From: Deltaproteobacteria bacterium
Lineage (GTDB): Bacteria > Myxococcota_A > Polyangia > DRWM01 > JAAZOP01
NCBI GenBank assembly: GCA_016930215.1
Contig: JAFGHH010000565.1
Coordinates: forward strand, 1-41,628
DNA length: 41,628 bases
Direction of reading: 5' to 3'
Under the pieces are notes generated by a model. That model did not search any database. It had not been told where the DNA came from and saw only the letters and a list, made by a program, of their open reading frames with translations. This document shows, in pieces, positions 9,904 through 17,610 of this stretch; the stretch's first letter is position 1, and each line of letters opens with the position of its first letter. A program made the position numbers and the translations under genes.

Positions 9904-10226
9904 CCAGACTCCTCGCTGCGTTTGCCGCGTGCGGCTGCCTGTTCCTGGGCGGATGCGACCTGGCCTTCCACGAGTGCGGGACCGAGGGTCTGCACTGCGA
10001 GGGGGACGAGAGCGTCTGCATCTGCTCGACCGGCCGGTGCGCCGAGCCCGACCACCGCTGCGAGAGCGGCCTGCACTACTTCGGCGGACGGTGCGTCCCG
10101 GTCTCCGAGGCCGCGAGCGCCGTCGCCTCGACGCCGGACAACCCCAACGCCTGCTATGCGGACGCCCGCACCGACGTGCGTGACGAGACGTCCGACCGCT
10201 GGGAAGTCTACGACACCTGGTACTGA
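9900..10226 (+). CDS. Small cysteine-rich lipoprotein
   Basis: 108 residues. A signal peptide ends at lipobox LGGC (Cys19). The mature part has an EGF-like spacing of cysteines up to about residue 65, then a polar tail ending in DTWY. A GGAAGGGAG ribosome binding site lies upstream, and the ATG overlaps the stop of the membrane SpeE-like gene, so the two are co-translated. I do not recognise a named family; such short Cys-rich lipoproteins are common in Myxococcota. Function unknown, probably an outer-surface or periplasmic partner of the upstream membrane protein (inference). Confidence 0.75.
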   Translation: MTRLLAAFAACGCLFLGGCDLAFHECGTEGLHCEGDESVCICSTGRCAEPDHRCESGLHYFGGRCVPVSEAASAVASTPDNPNACYADARTDVRDETSDRWEVYDTWY

Positions 10227-10304
10227 GGGGCGGTCGCCGCCGTCGCTTGAGCGGAACCGTCGAACCGTGATACCACGGCCCTCGTTCGCGAAGGAGTGAG
10301 AACC

Positions 10305-11189
10305 ATGTCGATCCTGGATCGGGCGCTGCAGCTGGGTCAGCAGGTCCTCGAGTATCCGAGCCGGCGGCCGGACGGCGAGCTGGTGGAAACGCCGCACCCG
10401 TACCGCCGGATGCTGCCGTTCATGATGCGCGGCCGGAACGAGTCCGTCGTCTACTACGACGACCCGGCCCGGGCCGAGAAGCTGCTGGACTTCATCCCGC
10501 GGGCGAGCCAGGCCTTCGGGTTCGAGGTGGACATCACGCACTGCCTGGTGGCCGCCTGCCGCAAGGGGCTCTGGGAGAACCCGCGGATGAACCAGTTCAT
10601 CGCGGGCCGCCGGCTGTACCGCCGGAAGCACAACGAGCTGACCTTCTCGATGAAGCGCAAGCGCATGGACAAGGAGGCCAAGCTCTCCGCGGTCAAGCTC
10701 GTCGTCGACGACCGCTCCGAGACGTTCCGCCAGCTCTGCGAGCGGATCAACTCCCACATCCACGTGGAGCGGTCCGGCGAGGAGACCTACAGCGACAAGG
10801 AGGTGAACCTCCTCTCGCGGATCCCGCGCCCGATCATGGACGCCGGGATCTCCGCGCTGCAGTGGCTCGACTACCACAATCTCGTGCCCGGCGGCTTCAT
10901 CCGCAACGACGGGTTCTACACCAGCATCTTCATCGCCAACCTGGGCAGCCTGGGCATGCACGCCGGGTACCATCACCTCTACGAGTACGGGACCTGCCCG
11001 CTGTTCATGATGGTCGGCAAGCTCGAGGACCGCGCGGTGGTCGAGGACGGGAAGATCGTGGCCCGCAAGTTCCTGCCGGTCCGCTGGACCTACGACGAGC
11101 GGATCGACGACGGGCTCACCTCGAAGTACGGCATGCAGTCCGTGCGCGAAGGCCTCGAGAACCCCGACGAGGCCTTCGGTCTCCTCTGA
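10305..11189 (+). CDS. Stand-alone E2/CAT-fold acyltransferase-like protein with altered active site
   Basis: 294 residues from the ATG at 10305, which has AAGGAG 8 nt upstream (a GTG at 10296 is less likely). The protein matches the catalytic domain of 2-oxoacid dehydrogenase E2 subunits without the lipoyl or peripheral-subunit domains: SIFIANLGSLG corresponds to the E2 block SNLGMFG, and WTYDERIDDG aligns with the E2 motif DHRVIDG. The catalytic His is therefore Glu. It ends 1 nt from the convergent last gene of the lipid operon. It could be an acyltransferase for that pathway, an N-acylation enzyme or a non-catalytic homologue; only the fold assignment is secure. Confidence 0.75.
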   Translation: MSILDRALQLGQQVLEYPSRRPDGELVETPHPYRRMLPFMMRGRNESVVYYDDPARAEKLLDFIPRASQAFGFEVDITHCLVAACRKGLWENPRMNQFIAGRRLYRRKHNELTFSMKRKRMDKEAKLSAVKLVVDDRSETFRQLCERINSHIHVERSGEETYSDKEVNLLSRIPRPIMDAGISALQWLDYHNLVPGGFIRNDGFYTSIFIANLGSLGMHAGYHHLYEYGTCPLFMMVGKLEDRAVVEDGKIVARKFLPVRWTYDERIDDGLTSKYGMQSVREGLENPDEAFGLL

Positions 11190-11190
11190 G

Positions 11191-12006
11191 TCAGCGCTTC
11201 GCGCCGGCCTTGCGGATGTCGCTGTCGAACATCGCGTGCGCGACGCCCGGCAGCATGCGGTAGGCCCACTCCTGGATCCGGGCCGAGGCGCTGGGCACGA
11301 TCTGGAACTGGCCCTTGGCCATGCCGGACACCAGCGCCTGGGCCACGTACTCGGCGGACAGTGCCTTCACGTTGCCCGCAATCGCCCGGGTCTCGGCCGG
11401 CTTGTACGGGTCCTCGAACTCGAGCTGCGGGGTCTCGGTGTCCGGCGGGTAGCAGACCGACACGCGGATGCCGAGCGGCTTCAGCTCGCAGCGCAGGGCC
11501 TGGGCGAACCCGCGGATCGCGAACTTGCTCGCCGAGTACGCCGTGTAGCCGTAGATGCCGATCAGGCCGGCGAACGACGACATCATCGCCACGTGCCCGT
11601 GCTTCCGCTCGAGCATGCCCGGCAGCACGGTCCGGATCAGGTGTACCGGCCCCAGGAAGTTCGTCTGCATCATGTCGTCGAACTGCCCGTCGGGCAGCTC
11701 GAGGAACCGGCCGGGCATCACCACGCCGGCGTTGCTGATCAGCACGTCCACCGGGAACCCGGCCAGGACCCCCGGGAGCTTCGCGTCCACGGCCGCCCGG
11801 TCGCGCAGGTCGAGCGACAGGGTCCGTACCGGCTCGGCGCCCGACGCGATCGTGTCCAGCTCGGACTTCGCCCGCGCCAGCTTCGCCTCGTCGCGGGCCA
11901 CGAGCAGCAGGTGCGCGCCCTGCCGGCGCAGCAGCCCGGCCGTCGCCAGACCGATGCCGCTCGAGCCGCCGGTCACCAGGACCCGTTCGTTCCGGAAGTA
12001 GTCCAT
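11191..12006 (-). CDS. 3-ketosphinganine reductase-like SDR (KDSR family)
   Basis: 271-residue short-chain dehydrogenase. TGGSSGIG (12-19) binds NADPH; the catalytic residues are Ser143/144, Tyr157 and Lys161 in YSASK. The stretches TAYSASKFAIRGFAQAL and CYPPDTETP followed by KPAETRAI closely resemble eukaryotic 3-ketodihydrosphingosine reductase (FVT1/KDSR), from memory of that sequence. The expected reaction is NADPH reduction of the 3-keto group made by an oxoamine synthase, and one is encoded by the first gene of this operon. It is the last gene, 68 nt after the ACP gene. A generic SDR role is possible, but the co-occurrence argues for sphingoid chemistry. Confidence 0.85.
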   Translation of the reverse strand: MDYFRNERVLVTGGSSGIGLATAGLLRRQGAHLLLVARDEAKLARAKSELDTIASGAEPVRTLSLDLRDRAAVDAKLPGVLAGFPVDVLISNAGVVMPGRFLELPDGQFDDMMQTNFLGPVHLIRTVLPGMLERKHGHVAMMSSFAGLIGIYGYTAYSASKFAIRGFAQALRCELKPLGIRVSVCYPPDTETPQLEFEDPYKPAETRAIAGNVKALSAEYVAQALVSGMAKGQFQIVPSASARIQEWAYRMLPGVAHAMFDSDIRKAGAKR

Positions 12007-12074
12007 CTCCCCACCTGTTCGGGAACGCCGCGGCGGCGAAGGTGACGTCGGGCGAGCGCCCGGCGCCGGCGACG

Positions 12075-12344
12075 TCAGGCCGCCTGCTCCTTCTCGACCG
12101 CCGTCTTGTGCAGCAGGTCCACCAGCTCGTTGACGTTGTTGAGCTTGGCGAGCTCGGCGCGCGGGACCTTGATCTTGAGGTCGCGCATCGTGCAGGAAAC
12201 CACCTCCACGATGTCCAGGCTGTTGGCCCCCAGCGCCTTCATCGACTTGGCCGGGTCGAACTTCGACTCGTCCATGTCCTCGACGTTGTCGGCCAGGTGC
12301 TGCTTGACGATCTTGAGGATCTCTTCCTTGGTCGGTGCTGCCAT
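12075..12344 (-). CDS. Acyl carrier protein, donor-ACP type of beta-branching cassettes
   Basis: 89 residues. The phosphopantetheine serine is S42 in GANSLDIVEVV; most ACPs have GADSLD or GxDSL. The Asn-Ser-Leu/Ile form followed by a MxxLxxKIPRxEL stretch is what I recall for donor ACPs of HMG-synthase cassettes (AcpK/CurB type). That fits the HMG-ACP synthase and two crotonases in the same operon. It is the only carrier protein in the cluster, so acceptor chains may come from the primary fatty-acid synthase ACP (inference). AcpS encoded in the operon is a plausible activator. Confidence 0.9.
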   Translation of the reverse strand: MAAPTKEEILKIVKQHLADNVEDMDESKFDPAKSMKALGANSLDIVEVVSCTMRDLKIKVPRAELAKLNNVNELVDLLHKTAVEKEQAA

Positions 12345-12406
12345 CGTGTCTGCTCCTTGGGCTCCGTTCCTCGCTCGGCGCGCTTCATACGTGACCGGAG
12401 GCGAGA

Positions 12407-13219
12407 TTACAAGCCGTACTCGCCCCGATGCTCGAAGAGGCGCATGAGGTTATTGCCGAAACAGACCCCCTTGTCGAGCAGGATCACCTGCCCGGACACC
12501 GCGTCCATCAGACCGCTCGTCAGGGCCACGACCGCGTGTGCGACTTCGCTCGCCTCCAGCACGTAGTCGCCGCCGCCGTACTTCCGCAGGAACGGCTCGA
12601 ACTCCGGCCCGAAGGTCGCCTGCAGCGAGTCGGTGGACACGGGTCGCGCCCGCAGCACGTTCAGCCGGATGTCCTCGTCCCACAGCAGGGTGTTGAGGTA
12701 CCGGCAGAAGGTCTCCATGACCTTCTTCGAGGCGGCGACGAAGTCGTAGCCCGGGTAGTAGTCCTCCACGCCGTCGCTCGACAGGCCGATCGCGTACCGC
12801 GGGTACCGGCCGAAGACCTTGTGGTGGTGCTGCAGGTAGCCCACGAACGGCCAGGCGCTGTAGCCGATGCTCTTCTGCAGGGAGCGCCGCTGGTAGTCCT
12901 CCAGCGCGCCGGTCACCTGGGCGAAGGCGACGTTGCTCACCAGGACCTCGAGCCCCGCGTGGTCCTTGCGGATCGTCTCGAGGAGGCGGGTCGTGTCCGC
13001 ATCCTCGGCCACGTCGGCCTCGAGCACCACGGGGACGCCGGCGTCCGCCTCGGCGAACCGGGCGCGGACCGCGTCCTCCGGGACCGAGCCCCACTTGTGG
13101 GTCAGGTAGACGTGGGCGCCCAGGCGGCCGTAGGCGAGCCCGGTGGCCAGCCCGATGCCCTTGGTGCCGCCGGTGACCAGCACGGCCTTGCCGCGGAAGT
13201 CGTTGGGAAGTGCGATCAC
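12407..13219 (-). CDS. FabL-type enoyl-ACP reductase-like SDR, copy 1
   Basis: 270 residues from a GTG that overlaps the upstream TGA by 4 nt (GTGA at 13216-13219). TGGTKGIGLATG is the cofactor loop. The catalytic pattern is YX6K (YDFVAASK), as in FabI/FabL enoyl reductases, rather than the YX3K of ketoreductases. The C-terminal SGLMDAVSGQVILLDKG is also FabI/FabL-like. Predicted role: NAD(P)H reduction of an enoyl-ACP in the operon pathway. It is clearly a tandem paralogue of the next gene upstream, sharing the C-terminal NNLMRLFEHRGEYGL/DNLMRVYRHREEYGL block. It is followed by a 62-nt gap before the ACP gene. Confidence 0.85.
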   Translation of the reverse strand: MIALPNDFRGKAVLVTGGTKGIGLATGLAYGRLGAHVYLTHKWGSVPEDAVRARFAEADAGVPVVLEADVAEDADTTRLLETIRKDHAGLEVLVSNVAFAQVTGALEDYQRRSLQKSIGYSAWPFVGYLQHHHKVFGRYPRYAIGLSSDGVEDYYPGYDFVAASKKVMETFCRYLNTLLWDEDIRLNVLRARPVSTDSLQATFGPEFEPFLRKYGGGDYVLEASEVAHAVVALTSGLMDAVSGQVILLDKGVCFGNNLMRLFEHRGEYGL

Positions 13220-14025
13220 GGCAGTCCGTACTCCTCGCGGTGCCGGTACACCCGCATCAGGTTGTCCGCGAACGGGCTGCCCTTGTCCACGTTGAGGATC
13301 TGCCCGTTGAACGCGTCGAAGAGGCCGCTGCACAGGGCCAGGATCGCGTCCGCCACCTGCTCGCAGGTGATGAAGTGGCTCTCCCCGCCGTACCGCCGCA
13401 CGAACTCCGGGTACGCCTCGCCGTGCACGGCCAGGGCCGACTCGGTGAGCACGTTGCGGGTGCGCAGGATGTTGATCCGCGCCCCCTCGGGCGCGAGGTG
13501 CCGCACCAGGTACGGGCAGAGCGCCTCCATCACGGCCTTGGACAGCGCCACGTACTCGTAGCCCTGGTAGTAGTTGTCCGGCCCGTCGCTGGACGTGCCC
13601 ACGGTGTACCGCGGGTAGCGGCCGAAGGTCCGCTTGACGTGCTGCAGGTACGCGACCAGCGGCCAGGCGCTGTACTCGAGGCTCTTGTCCAGCGCGCGGC
13701 GGGAGTAGCTCTCCACGCCCTGGGCGATCTGCACCACGCACACGTTGCTGAGGAACACCTCGAGCCGCTCGTGGTCCTTCCGGACCTGCTCGAGCAGCGC
13801 GACGGTCTCCGGGTCCTTGGACACGTCGGCCTCGACGATCGCCGGCTCGGGCGCGCCCGCGGCCGCGAACTTCGCCCGAACCTCGGACTCGTCCGCCGAG
13901 CCCCACCGGTGGGTCAGGTAGCAGTGCGCTCCATGGCGGCCGAAGGCGAGGCCCGTGGCCAGGCCGATGCCCTTGGTGCCGCCGGTGATCAGCACGGCCT
14001 TGCCGTGGAAGTCGTTCAGGGTCAC
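13216..14025 (-). CDS. FabL-type enoyl-ACP reductase-like SDR, copy 2
   Basis: 269 residues; GTG start at 14025 overlapping the ECH2 stop (GTGA), with AAGGGGAG upstream. TGGTKGIGLATG cofactor loop; YX6K motif YEYVALSK; C-terminal SGLFDAFNGQILNVDKG. It is a diverged tandem duplicate of the downstream gene. Two enoyl reductases in one small operon suggest two different enoyl substrates, for example the straight-chain and the beta-methyl-branched enoyl-ACP (inference), or a heteromeric enzyme. Ketoreductase activity is less likely because a separate FabG gene is present. Confidence 0.85.
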   Translation of the reverse strand: MTLNDFHGKAVLITGGTKGIGLATGLAFGRHGAHCYLTHRWGSADESEVRAKFAAAGAPEPAIVEADVSKDPETVALLEQVRKDHERLEVFLSNVCVVQIAQGVESYSRRALDKSLEYSAWPLVAYLQHVKRTFGRYPRYTVGTSSDGPDNYYQGYEYVALSKAVMEALCPYLVRHLAPEGARINILRTRNVLTESALAVHGEAYPEFVRRYGGESHFITCEQVADAILALCSGLFDAFNGQILNVDKGSPFADNLMRVYRHREEYGLP

Positions 14026-14798
14026 GGGGTCTCCCCTTCCCGGCCCGGTTCCGGCCGCGTGTAGTTCTCGAGGATCCGCTGCCGGGTCTCGGGCTGCGCG
14101 AAGCACAGGCGGTGCATCGCCGCCTCCAGCGTCCGGGTCTCCTCGAACATCCGCCGGTGCCGGATCGACAGGTTCGCCTTGAGGGTCACCAGGGCGTGGC
14201 GCGGCTTGTCCGCGATGCGCTTCGCGATCTGCAGCGCCCTGGGCCACACCTGCTCCCGGGGCAGCACGTGGTTGACCCCGGACCGCGCCTCGAACCGCGC
14301 CCCCCGGATGATCTCGCCGCCGAACATCATCTCCCGCGCCAGGTACTCGCCCACCGCGTCCTGCAGCAGCCGCGTGATGCCCATGCCCGGCGTGAAGCCC
14401 ATGTTCATGAAGCTGCAGCCGTAGCGACTCTCGCGGGCCATCAGCAGCACGTCGCAGCACAGCCCGAGGGCGAGGCCGCCGCCCACCGCGTGGCCCTCCA
14501 TCGCAGCGATGGACGGCACGGGCAGGTCGAGCACCGCCTTGGAGAGCAGGATGTCCGCGGCGTCCACCTCGCCCGAGGTCAGCTCGAGCAGCAGGTCCTG
14601 GTGCGCCCCGGCGCAGAAGATCCCGGGCAGGCCGCGGAGCAGGATGACCCGCACCGACCCGTCCGTCGCGGCGGCCCGCAGGACCGCCTGCAGCTCGTCC
14701 ACGAACGGCTCCGTGAACGCGTTCCGGTTCGCCTCGTCCCGCATCGTCACCACGGCGATGCCGTCGTCCTCGCGGGCCAGGGTCACGCGCTCGGTCAT
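14022..14798 (-). CDS. ECH2 crotonase, PksI/CurF-type 3-methylglutaconyl-ACP decarboxylase
   Basis: 258-residue crotonase-fold protein. FMNMGFTPGMGITRLL, the AADILLSKAVLDLPVPSIAA stretch and ADKPRHALVTLK closely match the ECH2 enzymes of polyketide beta-branching (PksI, BaeI, MupK, CurF domain), which decarboxylate 3-methylglutaconyl-ACP to a 3-methylcrotonyl-type product. The second Glu typical of hydratases is missing from the FxxMGFTPG region, as expected for ECH2. The ATG has GGGAGG upstream and overlaps the ECH1 stop by 4 nt. The adjacent HCS and ECH1 genes make an ordinary fatty-acid oxidation hydratase unlikely. Confidence 0.85.
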   Translation of the reverse strand: MTERVTLAREDDGIAVVTMRDEANRNAFTEPFVDELQAVLRAAATDGSVRVILLRGLPGIFCAGAHQDLLLELTSGEVDAADILLSKAVLDLPVPSIAAMEGHAVGGGLALGLCCDVLLMARESRYGCSFMNMGFTPGMGITRLLQDAVGEYLAREMMFGGEIIRGARFEARSGVNHVLPREQVWPRALQIAKRIADKPRHALVTLKANLSIRHRRMFEETRTLEAAMHRLCFAQPETRQRILENYTRPEPGREGETP

Positions 14799-15583
14799 TC
14801 GTTCCTCCCGCGGAGCGTCCGCCACCACGGCGCCGGCTCGCCCTCCAGGAAAGCGCGGAGCGCGGCGACCCGCTCGGGGTCGCCCACCAGGGCCGCGGTG
14901 TGATCCGCCCCGAGGTGCAGGCCCCGGTCGGGGTCGTGCGCGGCCACCGCGTCGCCGAGCGCCTTGAGTCCGGCCACCGCCTCCGGACAGGCGCGCAACA
15001 GGTGCCGGAGGATCGGCCGCAGCGCGCGCTCGAGCAGCGCCGGGTCCTCCACCAGGTGGTCGGCCAGGCCCAGCTCGACGGCCCGCCGCCCGTCCACGCC
15101 GCTCGTCAGGGCGAGCCACCGCGCCCGGCGCGGGCCCAGGCGCTCGTGGAGGATCGGGAGGATCACCGCGGGCACCAGGCCGAGGGCCACCTCGGGCAGG
15201 GCGAAGGTCGCCTGGGCCGTCGCCACCACGACGTCCGCGACCGCGGCCAGGCCCACCCCGCCACCCAGCGCCGCGCCGTCCACCACGGCCACCACGGGCC
15301 GCGGCGAGCGCCGCAGCCGCCCCAGCAGGGAGGCGAACGCATGGACGTGCTGGGCCGCGTCCGGGGCGCCGTCCGCCACGGCCTGGAGGTCCATCCCCTC
15401 GCAGAACGTGCCGTCCGTGCCCTCGAGCACGAGCACCCGGCACTCGTCGCTCGCCTCCGCCCCGGCCACGGCAGCCTCCAGCGCGGCCACGCCGGCGGCG
15501 TCGAGGCGGATGTGCCCGCCTTCCCCGGGCGCGAGCCGGACGCGGTGGACCGCGGGATCCCCCCTGTCGACCGCGACCCGCAT
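14795..15583 (-). CDS. ECH1 crotonase, PksH/CurE-type HMG-ACP dehydratase
   Basis: 262-residue crotonase. VLEGTDGTFCEGMDLQAV and ALGGGVGLAAVADVVVAT followed by FALPEVALGLVPAVILPILHERLG match ECH1 enzymes (PksH, CurE), which dehydrate 3-hydroxy-3-methylglutaryl-ACP to 3-methylglutaconyl-ACP. The hydratase-type Glu in ALPEVALGL is kept. Its ATG shares one base with the HCS stop (TGATG), so translation is coupled. Order HCS-ECH1-ECH2 is the classical cassette order. A generic enoyl-CoA hydratase is the alternative, less likely in this context. Confidence 0.83.
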   Translation of the reverse strand: MRVAVDRGDPAVHRVRLAPGEGGHIRLDAAGVAALEAAVAGAEASDECRVLVLEGTDGTFCEGMDLQAVADGAPDAAQHVHAFASLLGRLRRSPRPVVAVVDGAALGGGVGLAAVADVVVATAQATFALPEVALGLVPAVILPILHERLGPRRARWLALTSGVDGRRAVELGLADHLVEDPALLERALRPILRHLLRACPEAVAGLKALGDAVAAHDPDRGLHLGADHTAALVGDPERVAALRAFLEGEPAPWWRTLRGRNE

Positions 15584-16827
15584 CAGCTCCACCCGTACTC
15601 CCGGAAGTGGTTCTTGATGCCCTGGAACACCAGCGCGCCCCGGCCCGCGTACCGCTCCGCGTAGTGGCCGGCCGGGACGTCGTGCGTGGGCACGTAGTCC
15701 CCGCAATCGATCAGGCGCTGCCGCTCCCGCTCGAGCGTCTCGTACTCCTCGAGGGTGAGCACGCGGCGGGCGTCGAGCTGCGCCTGGAGCTTCACCGCGG
15801 CGCAGGCGGCCCGGGCGTCCGGGCCGATGACCCCGGGGTAGAACTCGCCGCCCGACCCCGAGCCGTAGGAGAACAGGCTGACCCGGTCCCCGGGCTTCAC
15901 GTCGGGGCAGGAATCGACCAGTCCGAGGAGCGCGAAGAACGTGCTGGCCGAGTAGGTGCCGCCGAGCTGCATGTTGTAGCGCAGCGAGGGCAGGACCTTG
16001 CGCGAGAAGTGCGCGTAGGCCTCGCTCTTCTTGAGCGACCGCCAGTGGCGCAGGGCCGTGCGGTGGGCCTGGAAGGCCATGCCGCCGAAGGGCACGTGGT
16101 ACAGGTGCCACTGGAAGAACGCGTCGAGGTCGATCGGCCCGGCCTTGGACAGGAAGTGCTGGTAGGCCCCTTCGAGGGCGTCGAGGTACGAGAACAGGCT
16201 GACCTCGTTGTTCCCGGTCTCCACGCGCGACGTGGGCCGGAAGGTGTCCATCGCCTCGCAGGTGAAGTAGCCGTTCCGGGTCAGGTCGAGCTGCAGGAGC
16301 CGGGGCTCCTCGGAGAGCAGCAGCGCCACCGCCCCCGCGCCCATCACGTACTCGTAGTGCTCGTTCAGGCTCTCGCGGCTCTGGTCGGTGGCGATCACCA
16401 GCGCCTTCCGGCCGGGCGCCACGCCGGAGGCGAGCCAGTGCGCGGCCATCATCACGGCCGAGGTGGCGCCGTAGCAGGCGTGCTTGGCCTCGTAGTTGCG
16501 GCAGTTCGGCTTGAGCCCCAGGAAGCGATGCGCGTAGGTGCTCATCGCCTTGCTCTGGTCCACCGACGATTCGGTGGCCACGATCACCAGCTCGACGGCC
16601 TCGCGGTCGGCGTCGGTCAGCATCCCCTTCGCCGCGTTGATCGCCATCGTGACCGGGTCCTCCCACAGCGGGTTGATCGACCGCGAGGTCACCAGCAGAT
16701 TCTGCGAGATGTCCTTCGGGTCGTGGTCCCGGCGGCGGGCGAGGTCGAGCAGGTCCACGGCGAGCGTGCCGGCGTAGGCCCCGATCTTCTCGATGCCGAC
16801 CTGGCTCAGGCGCGGGTTCGTGGTCAT
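15583..16827 (-). CDS. HMG-ACP synthase (HCS) of the polyketide beta-branching type
   Basis: 414 residues, thiolase-fold. The acylatable cysteine is C118 in EAKHACYGATSAV, the catalytic Glu lies in ATESSVDQSKA (about residue 86), and the catalytic His is H244 in WHLYHVPFGGM. These are the PksG/CurD/MvaS signatures. With ECH1, ECH2 and a donor ACP alongside, it most likely adds an acetyl unit from acetyl-ACP to the beta-keto group of an acyl-ACP. No HMG-CoA reductase or mevalonate gene is nearby, which argues against a mevalonate role. It lies 23 nt after fabG, with GGAG about 11 nt before the ATG. Confidence 0.92.
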   Translation of the reverse strand: MTTNPRLSQVGIEKIGAYAGTLAVDLLDLARRRDHDPKDISQNLLVTSRSINPLWEDPVTMAINAAKGMLTDADREAVELVIVATESSVDQSKAMSTYAHRFLGLKPNCRNYEAKHACYGATSAVMMAAHWLASGVAPGRKALVIATDQSRESLNEHYEYVMGAGAVALLLSEEPRLLQLDLTRNGYFTCEAMDTFRPTSRVETGNNEVSLFSYLDALEGAYQHFLSKAGPIDLDAFFQWHLYHVPFGGMAFQAHRTALRHWRSLKKSEAYAHFSRKVLPSLRYNMQLGGTYSASTFFALLGLVDSCPDVKPGDRVSLFSYGSGSGGEFYPGVIGPDARAACAAVKLQAQLDARRVLTLEEYETLERERQRLIDCGDYVPTHDVPAGHYAERYAGRGALVFQGIKNHFREYGWS

Positions 16828-16850
16828 GGTGTCGGGCTCCGGTGCGCGGC

Positions 16851-17591
16851 TCAGGCGGCGTGGTCCAGGCCGCCGGTGACGGAGATCTCCGCGCCGTTGA
16901 CGTAGGAGGCCGCCGGGGAGGCGAGGAAGGTGATCACGCCGGCGATCTCGGACACGTTGCCGATGCGCCGGATCGGGCAGTAGGCGGCCCAGAAGTCGCG
17001 GAACTTGTCGGTCATCGACTCCCGCGTCATCTCGGTGTCGAAGAAGCCGGGAATCACCACGTTGGCCGTGATGCCCTTGGGGCCGTACTCCTTGGCCAGC
17101 GTCTTGGTCAGCCCGACGATGCCCGCCTTCGCCGCGGCGTAGTTGGCCTGGCCCGACGCGCCCCCGGCGGAGACCGAGGACACGTTGATGATCCGGCCGA
17201 AGCGGTTGACCAGCATCCCCGTCAGGAAGAACCGGCTCACGTAGAACGGGCCGTGCAGGTTGGTGGCCAGCACGTCGTGCCACTCCTCGTCGGACATCGA
17301 GACCACGAGGTTGTCGCGGTTGATGGCCGCGTTGTTCACGACGACCTCCGGGTCGCCCAGGTCCGCCTGGATCTGCTCGCCCACGCGCTCCACCTCGGCG
17401 GCGCTCCGCACGTCCATGCGGTAGGCCTTGACCCGGCTACCCGCGCGCAGCGCGGCGGCCTCGGCCGCCACGGCCGCGGCCTTCTGCTCGCTGCCCAGGT
17501 AGGTGAACGCCACGTCGTGCCCCTCGGAAACGGCCCGGCGCACGACCTCGGCGCCGATTCCGCGAGAGCCCCCGGTCACGAGGAACAGCAT
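16851..17591 (-). CDS. fabG: 3-oxoacyl-ACP reductase (FabG-like)
   Basis: 246-residue classical SDR of FabG length. TGGSRGIG cofactor loop, VNNAAINRD, and the Ser-Tyr-Lys triad in NVSSVSAGGASGQANYAAAK (YX3K). C-terminal GAEISVTGGLDH. It reduces 3-ketoacyl-ACP with NADPH. AGGGAGG lies just upstream of the ATG. It sits between the ketosynthase (19 nt gap) and HCS genes, so it competes with HCS for the same 3-ketoacyl-ACP: reduction leads to a straight chain, HCS to a branch (inference). The product in the cluster could also be the hydroxyacyl intermediate fed to the FabZ-like enzyme. Confidence 0.9.
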   Translation of the reverse strand: MLFLVTGGSRGIGAEVVRRAVSEGHDVAFTYLGSEQKAAAVAAEAAALRAGSRVKAYRMDVRSAAEVERVGEQIQADLGDPEVVVNNAAINRDNLVVSMSDEEWHDVLATNLHGPFYVSRFFLTGMLVNRFGRIINVSSVSAGGASGQANYAAAKAGIVGLTKTLAKEYGPKGITANVVIPGFFDTEMTRESMTDKFRDFWAAYCPIRRIGNVSEIAGVITFLASPAASYVNGAEISVTGGLDHAA

Positions 17592-17610
17592 GGAAGCCTC
17601 CCTTCCCGGA

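Noticed and set aside
11190-11190. Transcription terminator between the E2-like gene and the operon end
   Set aside because: The stops are one base apart; no hairpin with a T-run is visible on either strand.
15583-16827. HMG-CoA synthase of the mevalonate pathway or of the Myxococcus iso-fatty-acid bypass
   Set aside because: No HMG-CoA reductase, kinase or AibA/B-type decarboxylase nearby; ECH1, ECH2 and the donor ACP fit beta-branching better.
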